Assembly (NCBI GenBank): GCA_013399115.1
Contig: VXAA01007212.1
Coordinates: 488,232 to 552,231 of the forward strand
DNA: 64,000 nucleotides
Source: Anseranas semipalmata
Taxonomy: Eukaryota; Chordata; Aves; Anseriformes; Anseranatidae
Reading direction: 5' to 3'
Under the pieces are notes generated by a model. That model ran no database searches, was not told where the DNA came from, and saw only the letters and a program-made list of their open reading frames with translations. Positions 48,901-61,700 of the stretch are shown one piece after another. The translations under genes and the position numbers were made by a program. The stretch's first letter is position 1; every line of letters starts with the position of its first letter.

Positions 48901-51900
48901 GTTACTTACTCAATAGCTGGTCAATACTTCCTTGTATGTGTAAGAAAATGCTGTACACAGTCATTGTTTGCATGTAAATCTTAAGGAGAAAGAGTTCAAG
49001 GAATTCCTTAATTCATGAATTAAGAATTTTCACAGTTAAGGTATGTATTAGTATGCTGTTGTAGATCTAGCAATCTAGACAGGAGGAGGATTTCAATGTT
49101 TAATATTAAGAAGCTAGGACAGCTTGTTATTGGGGACTCAAAAAAAAAAAATGGAAGGAAAATAAATGGATCAGAGAGAGGATGCTCTCTGCTCAAAAAT
49201 AATAGGGTTGGCATTAGCAGGGGCAGATGCCTCAGCAAATTAGAGAGACAGATTTGGCAGGTGCTTCCTGAAACCCACAATGGGAAGGAAAAGCAATTGT
49301 TGTAGTACTAACCTTAAGCTAACTGTGACTTGTTTGTTGCATCTCCAAATGTAAATTAAAATGAAATGGACATACTAACTTACATTAACTTCGCTTCTTC
49401 TTAAAAAGTACTTAAGGAGTCTTTCTGACATATGAGAAAGTTTGTCATTCATTCATTCAATATATTGACAGTGATAGTAATCCCCTACTACCTCTAATTT
49501 ATTTCTGAAATCTAAGAAATTTGAATGAATATTACTCTTAAAACAGTTGAGCTAGTGCCTTTTTTTTTTAGAGAAAAATGACGTTTACAAAGCGTCAGCC
49601 TAGCCAAATAAGTTGAAGGCCTGGAATCTCTGAGCTGGTACAGCAGTCTTGCAGCGAAACACATGGGGATTTTGATAGTGCAACTAACAGATCATTAGGT
49701 GCTAGAGAAAGCAGGATGTCTGTACTCAGTCAAGGTGTGACCGAGATATCTCTAGTTTTGAATGAGGGAGAATTCCTCAGCAGAATTCCTCCATTCCACA
49801 CTTTCTCGGAGTGTGAAACCTCTGAACGCAACGTTTGAAGAAGGTGCATAATGTGAGCTGATTCGATAGTGCTGCTAATGTTTCAAGCATGTATATGTGC
49901 TTACTATATGTGTTAGAAGTACATATTAGACCATAATGATCAGTAGGGGAACACACGATGGACACAGCATGTAAGGAACTGATTCAAATGTAAATAATGG
50001 AAGAACTACATCTAACCTGGATTCAAACTACTAAATGGTTTCAGTTCACTGTGCATGTCTGCTCAGAGCAAGTCTGACACTGTACCCACTCCTGTCCTGA
50101 CAAGAATAAAAGAAGCTAAATCTGAGTGACATCGCGGTGGGTCCTATTAGGTCTGGACCCTCGGAGAGGTGGGACTCAAAGCAGGTGCTGGAGTAGTTTG
50201 TGAGGCAGGGCAATGTGTAGTAGCAACTCCAGAGGCATGGTGTAAGCTATAGGGTGCATGGGGGGCTTCAAGAAGCTGCTCTCACACCAGTGCCAACAGC
50301 AGGTGGAGAGAGATTCTTAACACAGCAGCCAGGAGCCCAGATCGTATTAGCTTCTTCCATTAGAACACACCTAATTTTCTTTTCCAAAGCATATACGGTC
50401 ATCAACATCTTTAATAAAATGCACAACGTGTCTTGGTATGCTTAATTTCTCAATATTCTTTGATTCTAGCTGACATTAACAAAGCTCTCTTAGCTAAGAG
50501 GAAAAGATTAGAAATGTATACAAAAGCCTCACTCAAAACCAGTAACCAGAAGATTGAACATGTTTGGAAAACACAGCAAGAGCAAAGGTAACGTTTACTC
50601 TTGTTTTATAAACCTGTGAAGTCATGTTCCCTTTTGTGTCACAGCATCGACAGTTGATCCATCTTCTTGGAGTTAAACAGTAGTAGTATACCTCGTAGTT
50701 AAATACTTACTGAGGTCCTCTTTTCTGCTGCCTCCAATTGTGTCCACTTTGGTTAAATTGTCAGTAATACTTTAGCATAACACTTTCTCTTTTGAATGGA
50801 CAAGTTTAAAGTTTGGAATTTTGGGAGTAAAAACCTTATATAGCTGGTTTTACTTTTATTTTATTGTTACAGAAAGTGATCTCTGATGTTATTTTCATCT
50901 TTCAAAATAGTGTTTTTCTTTCTTTCATTTGGAACTGTCTATTTGAAAACTGAATTATGCTTAGGAAAAGTTTTACACCTCTTTGGTTAGGAAAGAAAAT
51001 AATTTTCATTTTCATATTGTAGATAAGATTCATCTTACATAATAACATGCCTCCTACCTTTTAAGGCATATTTAATTACTACATCTGATACTAGAAGCAG
51101 AGCAAATTTAAAAATGAGACAGATAAAACTGGAAGTCTGCAACACTTGCAACTCTTTGTTTTTAAATATATTTTTGAAACTTGCATTAACAAAATGTAAG
51201 TTTACACAGAGAAACTAGAGCATAATGAACTCACAAATGAGCTAATCAATTTTTCATTATAAACCCCTTGTGTTAAAGCCAACATCTGTAATTGGTTTAA
51301 AAAAAAAAACAGTAAATCTCAGAAAAGCTGACATTCTCTGTTAGGAAGAAAACTTGTTTTTTTTTAATTATTTTTATTTTTTAATTTTATTTTTTAACCT
51401 GAGTTTTGTATATGAGTGCTGTCTCTTTATATGTATATAATTTACATTCACTTAGGAAAAAAAAAGTGTATGTATGAGTTTTTTTCAAAACATACAGTAT
51501 TAGGTTAGAACCAGATTCAAAATAGCATCTTCCTGTATCTATGCCAGCTCCTTTTATTCTACTCCATGTGCATAGAACCTTACCTTTCCTTGTAATTCTT
51601 CACAGCATTTGTAACACAGCTAGTGTCTGTTTATAGGCAGAAGCTCAATCATGAGTTCTCCCAGCAGTTCCTGACTTTATTTCAGCAATGGGATGTAGAT
51701 GTGCAGAAAGCAGAGGAACAGGAAGAAAAACTTGCGGTGGGTTTCCAGCACAGGATGTGTTTCACAGTATATTCACAAGGAGAGAACAGTGTTGTTTAGA
51801 CACCCAAGAATGCAGAAATGTAAAAATACCTTATATAATTTAAAGAAACATGTCTCTTGATGAAAAATTTCATTCAGGTTTGGTGGCTCTCAGACCGTAA

Positions 51901-54900
51901 GTGTTTAAGTTTGGGGATATATTTCAGAGTGAAGAGGGGTGCAGTACTGCATTGCAAGTTTATAAATGGGAGTACATGATGCCCTGGGCCAGCATGTGGC
52001 TTGAGAAAAGCCAAGGCGATTATGGAGAAGAAACAGATGTGCTGATTCTGTGCATCCATAGACTTTGGGTGGGGGGAACAAATGAGTACAGGAAAATATT
52101 GTCTTTAAGCATGCATTGCTTAAAAACATGCCTCTATATAATAAATGTATGATAATTTGATGACTAAAGGGGATAGAAGCTATACAGGGGAATGTAATCA
52201 CATGATATTGCTGTATTTTTTGTATTTGTATTCCCAGCGTGCTTGCAAGTTTTGCTTTTTCCCTAGTCAGTTCGTTTCCCAGGGATACTCTCGAGAACTG
52301 TGCCAGCTACCAATCCTCGTAGGATCCCACAGAGAATAGCTGAGGTTGGAAGGGACCTCAGGTGATGACTCGGGGCTTAACCCAGTCTTCAGTCTTTTAT
52401 TAAGAAGAACGAGGATACCTCTCCAGGCAGGGATCTACATTGTATGACCCAGATTGCCAGAGAAGGCAGAATTCTTGATTCTGACAAATGACATCAGTGT
52501 TGCTGTCAAAGCACTTTTGGTCAACTAATAACGTGATTTTTTTTTTTTCGCTTCTGCTTCAGAATATGTTTCGTCAGCAACAAAAAGTTTTTCAGCAGGC
52601 AAGAATAGTTCAAAGTCAGAGACTGAAAACCATTAAGCAACTGTATGAGCAATTCTTAAAGGTACAGTAAATTTTCTTCTTAGAAGGCAGCTGATCCTTA
52701 CCACGTCACTTACAAAAGCTGTATTAATTCAGCCTTTATGAAATACAGACTTAAGGTTCACTTAAGGAAAACAACAACTTTGCATGAATATTGATGCTAG
52801 TTAGTACTGTTCCCTTATTTCTTAAAATGTGGCTTGTTCTTTCTGTACATGCATACATGTTGTGCCTATTTATAAATGCTTTACTTAAATGTCTTCTCAC
52901 AGGGATCTGATTGACTCCTTTTTCAGATATTTAACCATAACCCTCAAGAGCATGCATTCTAAACCAAACTCAGTTTTGTACCAGTTTAAAGGTTATATAG
53001 GTTAGTCAAATCAACGGCACTTTGTCTTAACCGTCCCTTAGATTTTTGGTATGTATTGAAAAAAGTAAAAATTGATCTATTAGAAATACATTTTATGCTG
53101 TGATGTACTATTTCTATTACTGCTGGCACATGCATCCCCCCATAATGAGAATTAGATGCCAATTTTTTTCTGTTATTAACCTTTCTAGCTATTGCTGCTT
53201 TTTGCGAGGAAAGTGCCTGTCAATGAGTTGTAATTCTCTTAAAATTGCCTAGTTGTAACTCCTTTGCTTCCTAAGCAACATTGATTTTAAAGGGTTTTCC
53301 CTCTTAAAAGCTGCTATTAAGGTAAATATTCACTAAGAAGTCAACTAAAGAATCTGACAAATAATGGCTTATGGTGAAAATAGGTCCTGCTGGATGGTTA
53401 TATGATCAGTCCTGTTTAACTTTCCTGTTGATTTATGCATAATTTTTGTATTTCCTGGCAGTCCCTATAAACACCATTTTTGGACAGCGCTTACAGAAGC
53501 ACATTGTATTTTAAACACGAATCATAAGGATTAAACGCTTTTTAAAAAGTGGCTGACATACTAGACAGCAAACAAAAAATGATTGAGTACTACTACTGAA
53601 AAATTTTGCTTCTTTTAGGTTAAAAAAAGTTTTTCCCTGTCATTTTACACTTAGAACAAAACACTTTATTCCTAGAATTTCCTTCCCCCACTATTTCTAA
53701 GTTATTAGAAATCTAAACTGTGAGGGGAAAAAACCTTTTCCACTGCTCAGTCACCCACTCAGTAGAGAAGTGTTTACTGATGTTAAGAGTGAACCTCTTG
53801 TGTTTCAGTTTGTGCCCGTGGCCTGGTGTCCTGGCACTGAAAAAACCTGGCTCTGTTTTCTCTACCCCCTCCCTTCTGTTACTTACATACATCGATGAGA
53901 TCTCCAGAGCCTTCTCTTCTCCAGGCTGAACAGTCCCAGCTCTCTCAGCCTCTCCTTACAGGAGAGGTGCTCCTGTCCCTTAAACATCTTTCTGGCCCTT
54001 CACTGGACTCTCCCCAGTACGTGCTCAGAACTGGGCCCAGCACTCCAGGCATGACCTCACCAGTGCTGAGCGCAGGGGAAGAATCCCCTCCCTTGACCTG
54101 CTGGTGGTACCTTGCCTAAAGCAGCCCCGGATACTGTTAGACGCCTCTGCCACAAGGGCATGCCCTGGCAGGACCCCCAGGTCCTTTTCTGTGAGACTGC
54201 TTTCCAGCTGGGCAGCCCCCAGCATATACTGGTACATGGGGTAGTTTAAAGTCTGCAAGTCATTTCCTAGCTGGCTCCTTGGTGAAATTTGTTAGTTATG
54301 GTATCTGTTTTTTTCAAGTCAGGCAGCACTAAAAAATAGATTCAAAATAGAATAACTCATAGTTTAAGATATTTGAAATTTGCAGAGGATATTACAGAAA
54401 TCTTAATGTCAATTATGCCTTCATCAAAGATGAAAAACTGTATGACTATGATTTTTCTCCTCAGAGAAGATCAGAAAGTAGAAATCAAGCTTCAAATTTA
54501 ACTTTAAACACAAGTTAAGGGAAATGCAGCTACGTACATGCAGTTAGGCATAACTGTATGTGCAAAAGGGAAGATAACCAGTGAGCTTTATCTTAGCTTA
54601 TTTGGAGTGAAGTGTGCAAAGAGGAGGAAGTTTAACACTTTTTATAGTCATTACTTCAAGTCTCCAAGGTTGTCGTAATATTAAACTGCGCCTATCGTTC
54701 CTGAGAGACGTGTGTCTCATCTTTTCATGTAGAACCCTTATGTTTACTGAAATGCAGGATAGCACCTGAGACCTTACAGATGCTGAGTGGAAAGGACCGT
54801 TTCCTTCACTGGGTGTATATTGTTTAAACAGTAATGTAGACTGGAGTACAAAGTCCTGTACAATTTCTCTTGCAAGTCCATAGCAAAATTCACTTGTAAT

Positions 54901-55320
54901 TATCAGTGACCACTGCTGCTATAAAAATTGAATTGTAGTCTGAATAATGGATCGTTTGGTTGTTTTTAAATTAACCCTTTGACATCAAGCAGTTCTGAAT
55001 TAAGATTATTCTTAACTTCAGAGCATGGAAGAGCTAGAGAAAAACAATGAAAATCTTCTAGCTGGTGCACAAAACGAACTTCGCAAAGAAATGGCTATGT
55101 TGCAGAAGAAGATTATGATGGACACTGTAAGTATCAGGTTTATGAAGAACTTAGTTAAATACAAAAATAGAACATTCTGTAAAGAAGTCATTTGACATTC
55201 ATTTAATTAGATTAAGGAATCATTGGTATGGCATTTGTTCAGTGTTATCTCCTTTTCTTGTAACAGCAACAGCAGGAGATGGCAACTGTTCGCAAGTCTC
55301 TTCAGTCCATGTTATTCTGA
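45800..55320 (+). CDS. SYCP3: SYCP3, synaptonemal complex protein 3 (complete, 8 coding exons)
   Basis: Core protein of the axial/lateral elements of meiotic chromosomes; it forms tetramers that assemble into fibres and bridge DNA. Coding exons: 45,800-45,929, 47,498-47,573, 47,964-47,998, 50,470-50,587, 51,637-51,736, 52,563-52,661, 55,022-55,126, 55,267-55,320; 717 nt, 238 residues (human 236), all GT-AG and in phase. The N-terminal 75 or so residues are charged and variable ([31 protein letters not shown]). The rest is a long coiled coil with [40 protein letters not shown], and [20 protein letters not shown], ending in the conserved RKSLQSMLF that is needed for fibre formation in mammals. 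It belongs to the Cor1/Xlr/Xmr family. No defect was seen. Expected expression is meiotic germ cells. Confidence 0.97.
47498..47573 (+). CDS. SYCP3: SYCP3 coding exon 2
   Basis: Encodes [20 protein letters not shown] and PDDV. The KKRP basic patch corresponds to the KKRSS stretch in mammals, in the DNA-binding N-terminal tail. Donor GTAAGG. Confidence 0.93.
47964..47998 (+). CDS. SYCP3: SYCP3 coding exon 3 (35-nt micro-exon)
   Basis: Encodes [11 protein letters not shown], matching the human [11 protein letters not shown] stretch. Acceptor TTTGTAG, donor GTAAGT; phase agrees on both sides. Confidence 0.92.
47999..50469 (+). other. SYCP3: SYCP3 intron 3
   Basis: A 2.5 kb intron. The first half is purine-rich with no recognised element. 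The last part (about 50.04-50.34 kb) may be an LTR remnant, listed separately. Confidence 0.6.
50040..50340 (+). mobile_element. Possible LTR remnant in SYCP3 intron 3
   Basis: AATAAA at 50,105-50,110 is followed by a TCTGAGTGACATCGCGGTGG block and a GC-rich tail, resembling an R/U5 region of an avian retroviral LTR. The left end cannot be placed and may lie as far as 49.6 kb. No paired LTR or internal genes are seen. Confidence 0.35.
50470..50587 (+). CDS. SYCP3: SYCP3 coding exon 4
   Basis: Encodes [20 protein letters not shown] and [18 protein letters not shown], the start of the helical core, nearly identical to mammals. The KRKR cluster is part of the conserved basic surface. Confidence 0.96.
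51637..51736 (+). CDS. SYCP3: SYCP3 coding exon 5
   Basis: Encodes [20 protein letters not shown] and [13 protein letters not shown], the middle of the coiled coil. Acceptor TTATAG, donor GTGGGT. Confidence 0.96.
52325..52366 (-). mobile_element. CR1 LINE 3'-end scrap
   Basis: AGAATAGCTGAGGTTGGAAG then GGACCTCAGGTGAT matches the reverse complement of the CR1 3' end. Very short; it lies in SYCP3 intron 5. Confidence 0.65.
52563..52661 (+). CDS. SYCP3: SYCP3 coding exon 6
   Basis: Encodes [20 protein letters not shown] and [13 protein letters not shown], 33 whole codons of coiled coil. Acceptor TGCTTCAG after a strong T tract. Confidence 0.97.
52662..55021 (+). other. SYCP3: SYCP3 intron 6
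   Basis: A 2.4 kb intron holding an antisense CR1 at 53.73-54.29 kb. Nothing else was recognised. Confidence 0.65.
53730..54290 (-). mobile_element. CR1 LINE fragment, antisense
   Basis: The block TCTCCAGGCTGAACAGTCCC then AGCTCTCTCAGCCTCTCCTT, and later GGGCCCAGCACTCCAGGCAT, is the reverse complement of the CR1 reverse-transcriptase C-terminal/3' region, in antisense to SYCP3. Frames are degraded. The short plus-strand frames over it are not genes. Confidence 0.9.
55022..55126 (+). CDS. SYCP3: SYCP3 coding exon 7
   Basis: Encodes [20 protein letters not shown] and [15 protein letters not shown], 35 whole codons, the C-terminal part of the coiled coil. Confidence 0.97.
55267..55320 (+). CDS. 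SYCP3: SYCP3 coding exon 8 and stop
   Basis: Encodes [17 protein letters not shown] then TGA at 55,318-55,320. The terminal motif is invariant among vertebrates and needed for self-assembly. Confidence 0.97.
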   Translation, partial: QQQEMATVRKSLQSMLF

Positions 55321-55420
55321 TGGCTCAATGGAGAAACAACTTGTACCTAAGTAACATGATACAAGTATAGGCATTAGCCATAGAGAAGTTATCTTAAGAT
55401 TTAAATGTTTTAAAGTTCCT

Positions 55421-55426
55421 ATTAAA
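55421..55426 (+). terminator. SYCP3: Candidate SYCP3 polyadenylation signal
   Basis: ATTAAA about 100 nt after the stop, followed by a GT-rich stretch (TTGTGTCTGATAATGTTGTG) that fits a downstream element. A further ATTAAA near 56,080 is a weaker alternative. Confidence 0.5.
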
Positions 55427-57340
55427 TGCTTTAATGGATTGTTCTAATCTTGTGTCTGATAATGTTGTGAGAAGACATATTAGTAAATTCATTGCTCAGG
55501 GAGGGAAGCAAACCCTAAACCAGTTCCTGTCTGTTCAATTAATCTTTAACTACTTAATATTCACTTTCGGTAGCCTTGGACTGTTTGCATTGTTTGACTT
55601 TCAATAATGCCAAATTGAAACCATAAGTAGAATTAATGAAAAAAATGCATTACCCAAGTTTTACATAATAACTTTAGACATTTAGGTGCACTGCAAATAG
55701 AAGTCTTTTTCAAAAGCTACAGATTAAAGACTTTCATAGTTTCAACATATAGCCTCCTGCCCTGTCAGCGGTTATAAAAGTTCATAGATTATGACGTAGC
55801 TCAGGTAAGATTGTTTAATGATGTGTATTATGGTAAATTAAATTGTTAGGCTTTTTGTCAGTATAGGCATTGTAATATCTTTGTACCAGTAAGAGATTTA
55901 TGAACTGCTGTAGTATGTCCAAAAAGCAGGTTCCTTTAGTTGAACAATGAGGTTAGTACCACAGCTTTACATGACATCTGCTTAAGTAAGCATAATTAAA
56001 CATTACTGTATGCATTTTGGGGTATATAGTTCTTGTAGACCACTGCTGAAGTAATCTAGCTCACTTATTTGGTATAAGCTATTAAAAGCCTTTGAGATGG
56101 CATACCAATTTTTGCAATTTCAAATGACTAGCATTTTAGGGAGGCCTGTTTTAAGGATAAAGCATTTATCTTTCATATATCTCATTACAGTCAATCAGTA
56201 TAAATTAAACAGGCAGCCTAGCCTGCATGCAGTTTGTTTTTATAGAAAGCCATTATGCCTGAATATCTACTTTTGCAAATTAGGTAGTTCCTAAAATACT
56301 TAATTGTTAGATTTAATATAATAGTAGATAGATAACACAAAAGCCACCCACACGTGCAAATGTGATGATTTTATAACAATGTATTTCAAAACCAGTCCAT
56401 ACAGATTCTTCTCCTCAGCTTACTAGCATTTTTAGTGCAGAATCAAGTTATCTGATGACAGTTCATAGGTTCTGGAAGCCAGATTACTGATAGCTAACTT
56501 ACAGAAAATTCAGCTATTAGGTTGCAACTGAAGCTGAGCAAGTAGCCTGTATGGAGCTGTTTTGTTCCGTGTCTGATAGGACTCGGAGACGGAGCAAACA
56601 CAGAAATTACATTGCTAGAATGATGTATGAAGTAGTATGGGCCTGTGGTGGGAACCAGGTAACTAACAATGCTAATTTTAATTGTGGTGCTCAGTCTCAG
56701 TATTTAAGGATGATTAGATGATGCCATGAAATACAGCTAACCGTTTTTGTTTCCAATCTTCAATACTAGGTTATTTGTTACTATTACCTCTCTTCTTTCT
56801 AGCTTTCTGACTGATTTCTGCAGTAGTTTCCTATGATATATTTACCTCTATCATATCTTTATAACTACTTATACCTACTACTATACTACACTTTTTGTTT
56901 GTTTGTTTTTGTTTTTTTGGTTGTGGGGAACCAAACCTCCTCATTCTAAAAAATTGCCTATGTATGTCTTTTTATCAGGTGGTTAACTTGTTTACAGCAT
57001 TCAGACAAACTGAAATGGTCTTTACCATTTTCCCTTTTATTTACCCATGACCTGTGTTTAGGTTAAGTTCACATGTAGTTATTGTGTTTTTCCCAGCCTT
57101 GAACAGGAATCGTAGGACTCATTTGGAAAGGACTGAATTCCTAATCTGTATTATTTAATTGGAGTGCTGCTCCTTTGGCAGTAACTTGTACAATTATCCT
57201 TCCCATATATCAGTATTTCCTTCTTAGACAGGAATGTGGTACGCTGTTTTCTTCCCCCCACTTTTGAAGTTCCTTGGACATCTCAGGCAGGCTTTTTGAA
57301 TTAATACGTAGCAGCTAAGAAGCTGCAGTAGTAATATTTT
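55427..57340. other. Intergenic region between convergent SYCP3 and CHPT1
   Basis: AT-rich DNA between the two facing 3' ends. No gene, RNA or clear mobile element. A T/G run lies at about 56,890-56,920. Longer SYCP3 or CHPT1 3' UTR forms could extend into it. Confidence 0.55.
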
Positions 57341-58639
57341 AAAAACAAATTATACCATTCTTTATTGTACAGTTCAGGAAGGTCTTTATGAACTTACAAC
57401 TCAGCTACATGGCAGCAAATGAAAGAGGTAATGAACACTTACATTCAACAGCTTTTTACAAAAATATTATTCACATACTACCTCTTTAAAGGAGCTTAAG
57501 GTTTTACGGTTTGTGTGCAAGTTGTGATTTGCTAGTACAGACACTAGCAAAAAGCTGAATAAAGGTAGCTTAATGAAAAGAAAAAAGGCTGATACTTGGC
57601 CTGACTTTCTATTTTGGAGAGTTTTACTATACATTAGATTTTAGTTCCTTGCAGTTTTGTTCGGATAAAGTACAGTGGTAGTTACAAGATAGATACAAGG
57701 TAAATTAATACAGCAATAGCAAACATACTTCAGAGGGAATTAATTACACATAGGTGGGTTGCATTGTCACATTTGGGTGGGTTGCGTTGTCACAGTCAAA
57801 CAGGCATTAAAGTTTGTCAAAGAACTTAGTCATTCAACTTGTGCAGTTTCGCAGCAATAAATTAGGGTAGGTAAAGCTAGTGCCCTCAAAGTACCCATCT
57901 ACCTCCAGTCTAGATAATGGAGCACAATGAGGCCAACCTTATTATGACCACAAAACCAGAAACTGCCCTTGGGGAAAAAAAAAATCCAAGCTACAACTGT
58001 GTTTAGTAACAGTAGGTTATATACTTAGATACTAGAGAATGCATGAATCCTACAGGCACTCACAACAGTAATTTGAAAAAGGAAAATTTTTGTGTTCTAT
58101 ACTTCCTTCAGCCTAATACCAAAACATTAACTACTAGTTTTACCTCACGGATGCCTCATTTTACCAGTCTTGACAATGCAGTACTGTATTCATTGACACC
58201 TCTGACTACCACTTCACAGCAGAAGACTTTAGAAACTAATCCTAGAAGATTAGTCACTCGGTCTAAGAAAAAGTGAAACTCCTCTTAGAATTCTGGTTGG
58301 TAGCACCTTGGTTTGCAGTTTACATTCCCCAGACCAGAAGTACAGAATTAAGGTTACCTAACAGGAAACGACAAAAGTTTCAAATGTGGTACTCATGGTA
58401 TGAAGTAACAGCTGCAGTGTCTAGAACATAGGGGGAAAATAGATCCTGGTTCAAAGTATTAATCACAATAGAATCTTCAGGACTTTGCATTTAGTAATTC
58501 TAACATCTGGTAATATCTGGGATAGTATGAGCTTTCTCATAACACTAGTTTGTTGAAAAGCTTAAGCTGTCTTTTCAAAAAGAGAGGCTGCTTCATTCAG
58601 CATTCCCCTAACTGCTTCTCTTCTCCTTGACCTATTTAA
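57340..58639 (-). other. CHPT1: CHPT1 3' untranslated region (end approximate)
   Basis: Non-coding sequence after the CHPT1 stop. It includes an imperfect tandem of about 23 bp (GGTGGGTTGCATTGTCACA, then GGTGGGTTGCGTTGTCACA) near 57,753-57,797. The length rests on the chosen poly(A) signal. Confidence 0.5.
57361..57366 (-). terminator. CHPT1: Candidate CHPT1 polyadenylation signal
   Basis: TTTATT on the plus strand is AATAAA on the minus strand, about 1.27 kb after the CHPT1 stop. Another lies near 57,037. Choice between them is not possible from sequence alone. Confidence 0.45.
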
Positions 58640-58771
58640 TCAGTCATTATGGTTTTGAACCTGTTCAGGAGCTTGATGAGATGAAATTCTGAAGACATGT
58701 ATATGAAGATGAGCAGCAATCTGTAGGCATACACCAGTGGCATATCTCAGCATATCAAACAAGGATATGAA
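58640..58771 (-). CDS. CHPT1: CHPT1 last coding exon and stop
   Basis: Encodes [20 protein letters not shown] and [20 protein letters not shown] before HND and TGA (58,640-58,642). Its acceptor (TTTGAAG) has a polypyrimidine tract that is a pure 20-base T run (A run at 58,776-58,795 on the plus strand). Confidence 0.92.
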   Translation of the reverse strand, partial: FISLFDMLRYATGVCLQIAAHLHIHVFRISSHQAPEQVQNHND

Positions 58772-61700
58772 CTTCAAAAAAAAAAAAAAAAAAAATGGAA
58801 CAGGTTAAAAACAAATATTTTCTCAAAATTATCCCTGCTATAAGTTCAGCTGTGCTTTGATCAGCATATATCCAATTTTAAGAAGCGTGTTAGCACTATG
58901 ACAGTGGTCTACTTTAGAAACAAAAGACGAAAAACAAACAGCACTAAGTGCTTACCAAAATCTGACAGACAAGGTTAATCAGCAGTTAGCAGAATAACTT
59001 TAAACAATCCACCTGAATTAAAGCATAATTACAAGAGAGATCTGTAATTTTACTTTCAGATCTCTGTTCCAGGGAAAGAAAGCCACTTAGCTCTCAAAAC
59101 ATATTTACACAGTATCCTGGCACTCCTTCCACAATGGCAGGTGAAATTGAGCAAGTCCGAAATGGCAGAGCAGAATGACAGAGACAGTTCTCAATCCATT
59201 CCTTTAAATATGCACCACACGAAGAGTATAAAACAAAATGCTTACCAATGCTATCCATAGAACAATATATTCATCAATGAAACTGTTGAAGTACTGGTCC
59301 AAAAACAGAAGTCCTGGCCCAATAAATGCAGTGTCTTGAAGACAGATTTCACTTTTTGTCATGTGAGCCACCTATTTAAAAACAAACAAACAAAAACTAC
59401 TGCAAGATCACTGTAACTACCAGAAAGCTTCCACCTTAGTTACGAGAAAGCATGATGTCCTTACCCATCAACTGCCCGTTCCAAAGGGTCCTTTGGGAAA
59501 CAATCAGCAGGCAGGCCAAGGGCTTCACAAATGCTTCAGAGCCTGCTGCTCCCTGACAGTTTCTTTCTCAAGGGCCAAGTAACCTCTTTCCAGGTTACTC
59601 GATCAATATACAATACTTTAATCAGTGACATCAGCTACTTGAATCATCTGTTAGTATTTTTTGACTATATGTAAAAAAATTGGTACAAATGTCCTGCAGT
59701 GTTCTTTTGTAATATAGTTATATCTATCCCTGTGCATTTTAGCTATTTGACAGGGTTCCCCACTCTTATTTTTTCAGTGCTGTATTTGAAGGGTAAGACC
59801 ACGCAAGTGTATTACTGAAAATGAACACTATTCACTTGAGAATCTAACTTGAGAATTTTGGCTCTTATCAGCTGAAAGTTAACTAAAAACTAGGCTTTTG
59901 CTTAGGTGACAAGACTTGTTTTCACTGTTCCGTAGCGGTATCAATGTATGTGCAGAGACACTTTACAAAATGACCAAGAGAAGAAGGAAGATTAGTTGGG
60001 GTGGGGGGAATCTGGTTTTTTTCTTCCCACCTCAATCCTCTCATATTTAACATTCTTAGAGATAACTTGAGCTCACCTTTAATTGAAAGGCAGAATTATT
60101 TTTTTTTGTTAAGAAATTGGAGACTTAATAAAGGACTTATGAAGACTCCATGCCAGGAAGCTCAAAAATGACAGAAGGTAAGGTACCAAGCCTGCTGTAA
60201 GAAATCACCCTGTCATTCCTTGCTTCCAAGCCTTGCATACACTTGGCAAGTACGATTAAAGTACCAAGAGGTTCCTGTGAACATAATATAAGCATAATAT
60301 AAACAATGGTCAACTCCGGATAGCAAAATTCACAGCAAAGCCTGTGCCTGTCCTAGTGTAAAGACAGGACAAACCCCTAAGACTTACATCCAGAAGAGAG
60401 CTGACAAAGGCTTCCACTCTAAGCCAGCTAAGGATGCATCTGTCTTGCTAAAGGGACGTGCTGCAGGGAGAGATTCTGAGCTCACAGCTGGTGTGATATG
60501 CAATAGCTATGCAGGGTTAGCTCCCACAGAGCAGCTCTTGCACATCCATACAAACTCCACAGACCTTGCCTGATGCCTTCATATCTCCACCAGACTTCAT
60601 ACCTTTGCACACCTTAAGAGGTTTTTACTGCAGTTTCCTTATTCCCGTGGCTTAAGAACAAGACCTGAAATAGTATCAGAAAATGGGGGGAGCTAAACCT
60701 TTCCCCACTGCTTATACAGATTTGTCTCTGGAGCAGACTATCCTCAAAGCTATGCATAAAGTATCAAGGGAAAACATGCTTTGCTCAGAAGCATCCATGA
60801 CTGGTTGACATACGGTGATGGTTGCTGCTTAAGAGGACCCAAGGATTCTCTGAAAGAGCAAGAGAGCCAAGGTATTTGATAAGATTGAACTTGAGGCAGT
60901 TCATCTAAGGCTCAATCTTCTTAAGAGCTCTCTTGAACCAAGTCAGTAATGTAGACCACTAGGTGAATTCCTGTTTAGCTTGAAAATCTGCAGAATACTG
61001 GTTTTAGTTTTGTTGTTTTTCCAATACATTGACAAGGTTATTAATTATGAAAGAGATAAAGGTAGAAAAGTTTATATTCTTATTTTAATGATGAAGTAAA
61101 TTCATGTTTCATAATTAAGTCACAGCACTGCCAGTAAGGCTTGAAGGACTACATTTCTGATGCTAAAGTCAGTGTATAAACTACAATGTATTTCTAGGGA
61201 GTAAGCTAAACAAAACTGAAAGTTCTAACCAATACATTGAACTTTTTTTTTTTTAATCCATATCATATATATAATCTCTCTGTAGGAGCCCGAGTCTATT
61301 TCAATGTGTTTTTCATAATGAAACTAGTAATAGGATGGCAGAGCAGAACGGGAAAACATGCACAATGCTCACTGATTCAGAAAGCAAGTGTTAAGCCAAG
61401 AAGCAGTTTATGTTTAGGACTGAAACAAGATTCCTTACCACTAACTTCTGTGAGATTTTAGCATTCACAAATCCAAATGTCAAGACATACAGGCAAGGAT
61501 GTTTTTCAAACAGCTGGGTTGTAGATTTTTTATAGATCACAACAGCCAGTGTGATAAGTAACCCAATGTGGACGCCTGGTGAAAGAACACTTGTTCCCTG
61601 AAATACAAAGGAACAGAAAACTCATCTTCAGCTTCAATCACACAGTAAGATCAACTTTTTTTAAATATTACAACACCCACTAAATAAAAGCAATTAGAGT

